Shown here: piece by piece, positions 1 through 6,460 of the stretch | How the letters are laid out: the number at the start of each line of letters is the position of its first letter | How positions within the stretch are numbered: the stretch's first letter is position 1 | DNA from: Gemmatimonadaceae bacterium | GTDB lineage: Bacteria; Gemmatimonadota; Gemmatimonadetes; Gemmatimonadales; Gemmatimonadaceae | DNA length: 8,599 nt | NCBI GenBank assembly: GCA_013816695.1 | Contig: JACDDZ010000060.1 | Coordinates: 1-8,599 of the forward strand | Direction of reading: 5' to 3' | Notes under the pieces: generated by a model | Seen by the model: the letters and a program-made list of their open reading frames with translations, nothing else | Databases searched by the model: none | Told to the model about the DNA's origin: nothing | Position numbers and translations under genes: made by a program

Positions 1-845
1 ACGTACACCTGCGGTGCGGGCGCATTTGGATCGTTAACGACTTCACGCTTAGGAGCCCCAAGCTTCGCGGCGAGCGGTGGCATGACAACAGCCGGAGTCA
101 TCGGGCCGCGCGGGATCCATGCGAACTGCTTCCGGACCAGTGATTTCGCGTTGGCGAGATCAAAGTCGCCGACCACGACCAGGACTGCGTTATTCGGCGC
201 ATAGTAGGTCTTGAAGAAGCTCTTGATGTCGTCGAGTGACGCAGCCGTAAGATCCTCCATCGATCCGATCGGAAGGTGATGGTATGGATTAGCTTCGGGA
301 TACATGTTCGACATCAGTTTCTCGAGCCATGAACCATAGGGCTGATTGTCATAGCTCTGCCGCTTTTCGTTTTTGACAACTTCGCGCTGATTGTCGAGCT
401 TTGCCTGGGTCAGCGTCTCAGTCAGAGTCCCCATCCGATCCGCTTCGAGCCAGAGCGCGAGTTCCAGATTCTGCGAAGGTATTTGCTCGAAGTAGTTGGT
501 GCGATCAAAAGATGTCGTCCCATTGTAGTCCTGGCCGGTGCGTGCGCCAACCCGCTCGAGGAGCCGATAGTGATCGCCATCCGCCACGTTCTTCGACCCC
601 TTGAACATGACGTGTTCGAAGAGGTGAGCGAAGCCCGTACGTCCGACGGGCTCATTTTTCGAACCGACATTGTACATGACTTCGACTGCAATCAGCGGCG
701 TTGACTTGTCGACGCTGTAAATCACGTGCAATCCGTTGGGAAGCGTTTCCTCAACGAAGTCGATTCGGACCTTGGGCGCTTTTTGCGCGCTGGCCGCCGA
801 CGCAAATAGCGCGGCGAACGCAAGTCCGAGATAGCGGTATCTCAT
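1..845 (-). CDS. Exported M16 family zinc metallopeptidase, N-terminal part (cut by window edge)
   Basis: The frame opens at the ATG at 845 and runs off the window after 281 codons without a stop. Residues 1-20 form a signal peptide (hydrophobic core, then Ala-Ser-Ala before Gln21), so the product should be exported. The inverted zinc motif HxxEH is present as His74-Leu-Phe-Glu77-His78, in the typical context GFAHLFEHVMFKGS. Glu155, 77 residues after His78, sits in the REVVKNEKR segment and matches the third zinc ligand of pitrilysin-type enzymes. The GAxTGQDYNGTTSFDRTNYFE stretch near 101-120 is also typical of the family. GGAG at 850-853 (minus strand) lies four bases before the ATG and supports this start. 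Family members cleave oligopeptides or act in protein maturation; the substrate here is unknown. About 150 or more residues, and possibly a second inactive M16 half, are missing. The upstream propeller gene points the same way 115 bases off, so co-transcription is possible. Confidence 0.93.
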   Translation of the reverse strand, partial: MRYRYLGLAFAALFASAASAQKAPKVRIDFVEETLPNGLHVIYSVDKSTPLIAVEVMYNVGSKNEPVGRTGFAHLFEHVMFKGSKNVADGDHYRLLERVGARTGQDYNGTTSFDRTNYFEQIPSQNLELALWLEADRMGTLTETLTQAKLDNQREVVKNEKRQSYDNQPYGSWLEKLMSNMYPEANPYHHLPIGSMEDLTAASLDDIKSFFKTYYAPNNAVLVVVGDFDLANAKSLVRKQFAWIPRGPMTPAVVMPPLAAKLGAPKREVVNDPNAPAPQVY

Positions 846-937
846 GAATCTCCAGTGGTGATATGTGTTCCGCTTAAGCTCGGGGACGGTGAGCCTATGC
901 TGTGGGCGCGGGGAACGCCAGACAACAATATAGGTGT

Positions 938-980
938 GGGGCAGCCGAAAATCTTAATGTTTATCGGCTGCCCCTTTTTT
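938..980 (+). terminator. Plus-strand intrinsic terminator overlapping the 3' end of the propeller gene
   Basis: A perfect 11-bp stem (GGGGCAGCCGA at 938-948, TCGGCTGCCCC at 964-974) encloses a 15-base loop and is followed at once by six T residues (975-980) on the plus strand. This is a textbook Rho-independent terminator for rightward transcription. Read leftward, the A-tract precedes the hairpin and no T-tract follows it, so it should not efficiently end the minus-strand message. The right arm and T-tract lie inside the last codons of the minus-strand propeller gene, whose TAA occupies 961-963. No plus-strand gene lies just upstream of it, so its likely effect is to block antisense transcription from the left. 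In the minus-strand mRNA the same hairpin could instead protect a 3' end. Confidence 0.75.
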
Positions 981-3900
981 CCTCTTCTTCCCCAAAAAAG
1001 CCGGGGTCCTCACGAATTTCGCCAATTCTTTCGACATGTATGGTGTGTCGCAGCGTCTGGCCGTTTGCTGTGATCGTGACCAGGTAGTCCCCGGCTTCAA
1101 CCGACGGACCTGTGCGGCCACCCCCACCAAATCCGCGCCCGCCACCTCCTAACCCCAGCCCTCCAGCCGTCGCCTCCGCTGGCCTGAGGTTTGGCTCGTC
1201 GGTGGCCGCACCCCGTGCACCGCCGCGTCCCCCACCCCCGGGTCCGCCAAGTCGCCCACCGCCTCCGGCGCGCATTCTCGATGCGATAGAGTCGCGCAAG
1301 ACTCGCACACCGGTGCTGTCACCGCGAGCGCGACGCACACTCATGCTATCCCGCAGTGCTCCAATTCCAGCTGTATCAACACCGGCCGGAAGATTTCGTC
1401 CGGCCGCCGACGTATCTCCGCCTGCGCGGGCAATTGAATCCTGGCGCTGCGCACGGAGTCTCGCTGCTGCAACGCTGTCTCGCCGTTGCGAGGGACTCAT
1501 GGGCCGTGGGTTGGCGCGTAGATCCCATACGACCCTGTGCGTGCCCGGTCCACCAGGTCCGGTCATGTTACGAACTACGTCACCCGCGACATTGGTTATG
1601 ACAATCTTCGCGCTATCGCGTCGCTCGCCGCTTGTGAGACGATAAACGAGCGCCCCCCCGTACGGCGGATTCTCGGCGTAGTAGTTGTGGTTTCCGTACC
1701 AACCCTGGCCGCGGGTTGTCGTGTACTGATATGCCGTCCTGGGTGTGAAGAAATGCGCTCCGCTCATTGTCGCATCCTTCATTTCCTCGATCGGGGAAAT
1801 GTCGGTGACGAAAATCGAGCGTCCGTGCGTTGCGGCAATCAGCTCGCGTTCGCGCGGGTGGATTTTCAAGTCATGCACCGGAACCGTCGGCATCCCGGTC
1901 ATGAACTTCTGCCAGCTGCCGCCGCGATTGGTGGAAACATAGAGACCCACATCGGTTCCTGCGAAGAGCAGGTCGCGGTTGCTTATGTCCTCGCGAATGA
2001 CATGCACAAAATCAGCGCCGCCGGTGGGAAGACTGGCGGCGATCGAACGGAATGTTTTTCCGAAATCGCTGGAGACGTACACATGCGGACGGAAGTCGTC
2101 GTTTCTGTGGCCGTCGAAAGTCACATACACAGTAGCTGTGTCGAAGTGCGAAGCCTCAACCCTGCTCACCCATGTTTTTGCCGGAACACCGGGGAATCTG
2201 CCAGTGAGATTCGTCCAGGTAGCACCGTCGTTCGGCGTGAGCCAGACATTTCCATCGTCAGTTCCCGCAAACAGGATTCCAGGACGAATCGGCGACTCCG
2301 CCAACGTTGTAATCGTTCCGTGCGTCTCGGCGCCCGTTGCGTCTCTGGTGATTCCACCGGTCAAGTCAGTGCTGGCTTTCAGCCGGAAAGCGTCCTTCGC
2401 ACTCAGGTCGGGCGAGATTGGATAAAAGTTGTCGCCACGATCAACAGATTTGAGCACCTGGTTGCCGGCCATGTAGACTGTGCTCGGCGAAAATGGCGAC
2501 AGGAAGAATGGAGCAGACCAGTTGAAGCGATAACGCCGTGCCGTGTCAGCGGCCGCGCGTCTCCGAAGGTCCTGGAGGGTACGTGTTATCGAAGGAGATT
2601 CCGGCTGGGTTGTGTCGCCCCGGGCTACGATTAGCGAATCCTCGTAGTTTCCCCGCAGATCGTTGCCCCGCATTATCGGTGTGCGAGTGCCGTTTACGAT
2701 GTCCAGCCGCGAAGCATTGCCACCCTGAGACTCGGTGTAAATAATGTTCGGATCGTTCGGATCGATGGCCGTATAGAACCCATCGCCGCCGCCCACGTTG
2801 AACCAGTCCGAGTTCTGGATGCCCAGAGCGTTCCTGGTTCTTGTCGGTCCGCACCATGTGCCATTGTCCTGGAGCCCGCCGCAGACACGATACAGCTTCT
2901 GCATGTCAAAGCTCACTGCGTAGAACTGACCGAGCGGCATCAATGCCGGAAAATTGTAGGTGCCGCCCTTATCCCAGGTGATTCCAATTCCGCCATCCTC
3001 ACCAACTATGAAGTGGTCCGGATCGTTCGGGTCAATCCACATCGCGTGCCAGTCGGTGTGCAGCGAAAGTGCGCCGCGCCGATCTGTCTTCCCGCCATCA
3101 TCGGAGAAGTGGAATACAGACGACATCCAGTAGATGCGCTCCGGATTTTTTGGATCGACCCGGATCTGCGAATAGTAGAATGGACGTGCTTCGCTGTAGT
3201 TCTGGCGCGAGTTGCTCTGTTCGTTCCGGCGCATCAAGGTCCAGTTGGATCCGCCGTCGGTCGACCGATAAATGCCGCTGTTGAGACGCTGAGCCTTCGC
3301 TGTGTCTACCTTCTGTCCCTTCTTCAGCGGATTCGGGAGTGTGTCGGCTTCGACCCAAGTGTAGATGTATTTCGGGTTCGAGCGTGCGATCGCGATCCCG
3401 ATTCTGCCCTTCATCGTTGTCGGGAATCCGCTTCCTGAAATTTCCGCCCAGGTGTTCCCGGCGTCAGTGCTCTTCCATAATCCGCTTCCCGGTCCGCCGC
3501 TTGTGAGATTGTATGGCGTGCGCAGCCTGTTCCAGCTCGATGCGAAGAGAATGTCAGGAGTAGTCGGGTCCATCGCGAGATCCACGAAGCCAGCTTCGGC
3601 GCTGATGAATTTCACCAGCTTCCAGGTCGTGCCGCCGTCGGTGGTCTTGTACAGACCGCGCTCCGGATTCCTTCCCCACGCTTTTCCGAGTGCCGCGACA
3701 TAGGCTGTGTTCGGATCGGTTGGATGCACAACGATTCGCCCAATGTGCTGCGTCGCTTCAAGTCCCACGAGCTTCCAGGTGCGGCCCGCATCGGTCGACT
3801 TGTACACACCACCGCCGGGCGATATGGAATTCCGGGAATCTTCTTCGCCTGTTCCGAGATACAGAATGTCCGGATTCGATGGAGCGATAGCGAGGTCACC

Positions 3901-4182
3901 AAGTGACGCGACTCGCTCCTTGTCGAAAATCGGGGTGAATGTCGTCCCGTGATTCACCGACTTCCAGACTCCTCCCGTGGCGGCAACTACGTAAACAATC
4001 TTCGAATTTGTTGGAACGGCTTCGACATCCGTGATGCGTCCGGACATCACCGCCGGGCCGATCTGGCGCCAGCGGAACGCTGCGAGCGCGGAGGAATCGA
4101 GTGGTGCGCTGAGCTGGGCTGATGCGCTTGTCGCCAATGTGCAGAACGCGCTGAAAAACAAGACTAGACGGAGAGATCGCAT
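961..4182 (-). CDS. Exported double beta-propeller protein, sortilin/VPS10-like BNR (Asp-box) family, function unknown
   Basis: The product is 1073 residues. The start at 4182 was chosen because it begins a clear signal peptide (about residues 1-22, Ala-Ser-Ala before Gln23), though its ribosome site is weak. The frame stays open 60 codons upstream to 4362, but that extension has no signal and overlaps the divergent gene's leader. Asp-box motifs of the S-x-D-x-G-x-T-W type recur near residues 75, 129, 180, 238, 307, 360, 579, 649, 704 and 750, indicating two tandem propellers as in the sortilin/VPS10-like 'glycosyl hydrolase' proteins common in environmental bacteria. No glycosidase active site is recognisable, so enzymatic activity should not be assumed. 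Residues 858-890 and 1027-1058 look like the two halves of a FlgD-type Ig-like domain, separated by about 130 residues rich in Arg-Asp-Ser and then Gly-Arg. Cys434 and Cys444 are the only cysteines in the mature chain. It may be expressed with the downstream M16 peptidase. Confidence 0.88.
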   Translation of the reverse strand: MRSLRLVLFFSAFCTLATSASAQLSAPLDSSALAAFRWRQIGPAVMSGRITDVEAVPTNSKIVYVVAATGGVWKSVNHGTTFTPIFDKERVASLGDLAIAPSNPDILYLGTGEEDSRNSISPGGGVYKSTDAGRTWKLVGLEATQHIGRIVVHPTDPNTAYVAALGKAWGRNPERGLYKTTDGGTTWKLVKFISAEAGFVDLAMDPTTPDILFASSWNRLRTPYNLTSGGPGSGLWKSTDAGNTWAEISGSGFPTTMKGRIGIAIARSNPKYIYTWVEADTLPNPLKKGQKVDTAKAQRLNSGIYRSTDGGSNWTLMRRNEQSNSRQNYSEARPFYYSQIRVDPKNPERIYWMSSVFHFSDDGGKTDRRGALSLHTDWHAMWIDPNDPDHFIVGEDGGIGITWDKGGTYNFPALMPLGQFYAVSFDMQKLYRVCGGLQDNGTWCGPTRTRNALGIQNSDWFNVGGGDGFYTAIDPNDPNIIYTESQGGNASRLDIVNGTRTPIMRGNDLRGNYEDSLIVARGDTTQPESPSITRTLQDLRRRAAADTARRYRFNWSAPFFLSPFSPSTVYMAGNQVLKSVDRGDNFYPISPDLSAKDAFRLKASTDLTGGITRDATGAETHGTITTLAESPIRPGILFAGTDDGNVWLTPNDGATWTNLTGRFPGVPAKTWVSRVEASHFDTATVYVTFDGHRNDDFRPHVYVSSDFGKTFRSIAASLPTGGADFVHVIREDISNRDLLFAGTDVGLYVSTNRGGSWQKFMTGMPTVPVHDLKIHPRERELIAATHGRSIFVTDISPIEEMKDATMSGAHFFTPRTAYQYTTTRGQGWYGNHNYYAENPPYGGALVYRLTSGERRDSAKIVITNVAGDVVRNMTGPGGPGTHRVVWDLRANPRPMSPSQRRDSVAAARLRAQRQDSIARAGGDTSAAGRNLPAGVDTAGIGALRDSMSVRRARGDSTGVRVLRDSIASRMRAGGGGRLGGPGGGGRGGARGAATDEPNLRPAEATAGGLGLGGGGRGFGGGGRTGPSVEAGDYLVTITANGQTLRHTIHVERIGEIREDPGFFGEEEEKRGSR

Positions 4183-4382
4183 GCCTTTTGGGTGGAGGAT
4201 TGAAACGTGAGAATCTTGAAAATAGGGTGCTCGGGGGCCGGGGCAACCGGGACGCTTCCAACGCCCTGTACGCTTTTGGTGTCTACATTGTTGTAGGCAG
4301 GTGAAACCCTGTTTACGGTTCTGTGGTAAGGGGTATGCGTGTAGGATGTCACGACCGTACACTCACCAGGTATATACCGCTT
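4183..4382. promoter_or_regulatory. Divergent intergenic region between propeller gene and PAS-receiver gene
   Basis: These 200 bases separate two divergent starts and must hold both promoters unless transcription enters from further out. No strong consensus sigma-70 promoter is visible. A weak leftward candidate is TTGCCC about 16 bases from TATTTT on the minus strand, ahead of the propeller start. On the plus side, TATATA at 4371-4376 lies inside the palindrome GGTATATACC and could be a -10 element for a very short or leaderless transcript. A small dyad, CTACA-TTGT-TGTAG, lies at 4283-4296. AAGGGG at 4328-4333 sits just before an alternative in-frame ATG at 4335. No RNA gene or short coding region is supported. 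Confidence 0.35.
4369..4378. repeat. 10-bp perfect palindrome GGTATATACC
   Basis: GGTATATACC is a perfect palindrome that ends four bases before the chosen ATG of the PAS-receiver gene. It could be an operator half, a -10 region, or chance. A ten-base palindrome is only weak evidence alone; the position in a divergent promoter region is what makes it worth listing. Confidence 0.35.
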
Positions 4383-5168
4383 ATGGGTAAGAAGATTTCG
4401 GGCGACAGCGCGATGGGGGTATTGGAGGTAGCGCCGCTGGCGATCATCGTCCTCGACGCCGATTTCAACTGTAAGTACGCCAATTCCGCTACCGAGCAGT
4501 TCACCGGCGTAAATGTCAGCGAAATAACGGACAGGTCTATCTGGGACACCTTCCCTGCCCTGCAGGCATCGGCATTCGAGACTCAGATTACCAGGGCATT
4601 CACGGAAGGAAAACGCATTCCTTTCGAGTTCCACTACGCACCCACTGCCCGCTGGTTTGATGTTGATGCGGTACCGGTTACCGACGGGCTGGCTATTTAC
4701 CTTAATGATGCGACCGAGCGTCATCGCGTCCTGGACGCTGCCCAGGGCGTTCGAATGGGTGAAGGCATCGGCGGTCAGGTAGCGGCGCCGAAGCCGACCG
4801 GCCAAACCGTTCTCCTCGTTGATGATGACGAATCCATGCGTCGCGTGACGCGCCGTATCCTCTCGCGAAGTGGATTTCGGGTTATCGAAGCCGAACATGG
4901 TGCCGACGCCCTGCGGGTAGCCGCGGCGCACGATGGTGAAATCGACTTGCTTGTGACTGATGTGCTGATGCCGGGTATTCGCGGCCCGGAGTTGGTTGAG
5001 CAGTTGACGGTAAAGTCTCCGGGCATTCGAGTTCTGTACATGTCCGGATACACTGACGACGATATTCAGCGATGGGGACTGCAGCCGGGATTTGCTTTTA
5101 TCCAGAAGCCTTTCACTGCAGAGGGGTTCACGGAAGCGGTTAACACTGTGCTTGCGGGCGGCCCCTAG
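4383..5168 (+). CDS. PAS domain fused to a response-regulator receiver domain, no output domain
   Basis: The product has 261 residues from the ATG at 4383. In-frame starts at 4323 (GTG) and 4335 (ATG, preceded by AAGGGG) would add 20 or 16 residues with no domain content; the PAS fold begins about residue 13. Residues 13-115 are a PAS_4-like sensor domain ending in the NDATERHR motif. Residues 142-258 are a CheY-like receiver with acidic pocket Asp147-Asp149, phospho-acceptor Asp193 (VTDVLMPG), Ser221 in the MSGYTDDD loop and Lys242 (QKPF), so it looks phosphorylatable. There is no signal peptide, membrane segment, kinase core or DNA-binding domain, so it should act in the cytoplasm as a phosphate acceptor or by protein contact. 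The receiver type is the one found at the C-terminus of hybrid kinases, and the linker at 120-141 looks like a deletion junction (see findings). The convergent neighbour is a PAS histidine kinase without a receiver, a plausible partner. Confidence 0.88.
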   Translation: MGKKISGDSAMGVLEVAPLAIIVLDADFNCKYANSATEQFTGVNVSEITDRSIWDTFPALQASAFETQITRAFTEGKRIPFEFHYAPTARWFDVDAVPVTDGLAIYLNDATERHRVLDAAQGVRMGEGIGGQVAAPKPTGQTVLLVDDDESMRRVTRRILSRSGFRVIEAEHGADALRVAAAHDGEIDLLVTDVLMPGIRGPELVEQLTVKSPGIRVLYMSGYTDDDIQRWGLQPGFAFIQKPFTAEGFTEAVNTVLAGGP

Positions 5169-6400
5169 GGAGTCTTGTCCGGTTTGGAACGCGGAAGGCT
5201 AAGTAAAAAAGTAGAGCCATGCCCCGGCGAAGAAATCACCCTCAGGTCGCCGTCCATGGCGCGTGCAAGATCGCGGCTGATCGAGAGTCCGAGCCCGGTA
5301 CCCTCGTGTTTGCTGCGATGCATGCGATCGAGCTGGACAAATGGCTCAAAGATGGCCTCAACGCGTGACTCGGCGATCCCGGGCCCCGTGTCCGTGACTT
5401 CGACAGTCATCTCCTTCGTTGTCGCCCCGCACTGGACGGTGATGTGGCCATCATTGGGGGTAAACTTCGTGGCGTTGGAAAGAAGGTTGAGCAATATCTG
5501 TTGAACCTTGTCGGGGTCCGCCCACGCAGTGAATGAGGGATCACAGCAGTGGTAGTTGTAGATCAGCTTTTTCTCACGCAGCTGTGGTGCAACCAGTTCC
5601 TCCAGAGACGAAAGGGTGTCGTGCATTGAGATGTCACGACAGTTGAAGTCAACCTTTCCGGCTTCGATCTTTGCAAAATTGAGAATGTCATTGATCAGCG
5701 AGAGCAGGTGGCGCTGGCTGCGCTGAATTCTCTCAAGATCGTGCACTTGCTCATCTGACACCGGCCCCCGGATGCCATCCATAATCAGTTCCGCGTATCC
5801 ACCAATGGCATTCAGGGGCGTACGGAGTTCGTGGCTCATCGTTGCCAAAAATCGCGACTTCGCCTCGTTTGCTTCTTCGGCTTCCGCTCGAGCCTGTCGC
5901 TCTGCTGCATATGTGGCTTCCAGCTCCTGCTGGGTGGCTTCGAGCGCGATGGTCTGGGCGCGAAGCTCTTCTGAGTGTGCTTCAAGCGCGGCAGCAGCGT
6001 CCCTCAGCAACTCTTCCTGGCGCCGGCGTTCGGAAACATCCCTCATGAACCCTGAGAACACACGGGTTCCCCCCTGGGCGAATTCCCCGAAGGAAATTTC
6101 GAGGGGAATCTCGACTCCGCTCTTTGTAAGTCCCGGCACCGAAACCGACGACCAGTCAAGGTGCCGCTCATTTGTGCGGAGGTATCGCGCGACGCCATCG
6201 TTATGGCGTTTCCGCATGCGCTCGGGCATGAGGATTTCCATCTTCTTCCCGATGAGCTCCGCTGGCTTATATCCAAAAATGCGTTCAGTAGCCGGATTGA
6301 CCGACAGGATTACGCTATCCGAGTCCATCGTGATGATGGAGTCAGGGGCGGACTCTGCGAGGACGCGGTACCAGTTTGCCCTTTCGCTACTGCTTGGCAT
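5165..6400 (-). CDS. Soluble PAS-domain sensor histidine kinase
   Basis: The 411-residue product starts at the ATG at 6400; no good ribosome site precedes it, so the exact start is uncertain by a few codons. Residues 7-123 form a PAS domain ending in the typical FMRDVSERRRQEELL. Residues about 124-184 are a charged Ala/Glu-rich coiled coil. The HisKA dimerisation domain carries the phosphorylated His190 in FLATMSHELRTPLNAI. The ATPase domain shows the N box (Asn305, Asn309), G1 box (Asp337-Gly341), F box (FEPF, 351-354) and G2 box (GTGLGL, 367-372). All catalytic motifs are intact. No transmembrane segment or receiver is present, so it should sense a cytoplasmic signal and needs a separate response regulator. 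The convergent PAS-receiver gene is the nearest candidate; their stop codons overlap. Upstream on the same strand, the crotonase gene ends 60 bases before this start, and that gap shows no terminator, so read-through from it is possible. Confidence 0.93.
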   Translation of the reverse strand: MPSSSERANWYRVLAESAPDSIITMDSDSVILSVNPATERIFGYKPAELIGKKMEILMPERMRKRHNDGVARYLRTNERHLDWSSVSVPGLTKSGVEIPLEISFGEFAQGGTRVFSGFMRDVSERRRQEELLRDAAAALEAHSEELRAQTIALEATQQELEATYAAERQARAEAEEANEAKSRFLATMSHELRTPLNAIGGYAELIMDGIRGPVSDEQVHDLERIQRSQRHLLSLINDILNFAKIEAGKVDFNCRDISMHDTLSSLEELVAPQLREKKLIYNYHCCDPSFTAWADPDKVQQILLNLLSNATKFTPNDGHITVQCGATTKEMTVEVTDTGPGIAESRVEAIFEPFVQLDRMHRSKHEGTGLGLSISRDLARAMDGDLRVISSPGHGSTFLLSLPRSKPDKTP

Positions 6401-6460
6401 TGATCACGGCTGTGGGTGAACCCTAATTTCATAGCAAGCCTGCGGCCAAACACCCTCTCT

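Noticed and set aside
1537..2634. 365-codon open frame on the plus strand inside the propeller gene
   Set aside because: It is antisense to a gene with a signal peptide and many Asp-box motifs, has no recognisable domain and reads as low-complexity shadow sequence; long antisense frames are expected at this GC content.
961..4362. Longer propeller gene starting at 4362
   Set aside because: The extra 60 residues would bury the signal peptide, are basic and unlike the family, and lie in the divergent promoter region.
4164..4931. 255-codon minus-strand frame across the PAS-receiver gene and the divergent region
   Set aside because: It is antisense to the clear PAS and receiver motifs, ends inside the start of the propeller gene in another frame, and shows no domain.
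5772..6419. 215-codon plus-strand frame opposite the histidine kinase
   Set aside because: Ser/Arg-rich shadow of the kinase PAS, coiled coil and HisKA region; no family resemblance.
6401..6460. Possible promoter or terminator between the crotonase and kinase genes
   Set aside because: The 60 bases show no stem with a T-tract and no well-spaced -35/-10 pair; the TATGAA on the minus strand lacks a suitable partner.
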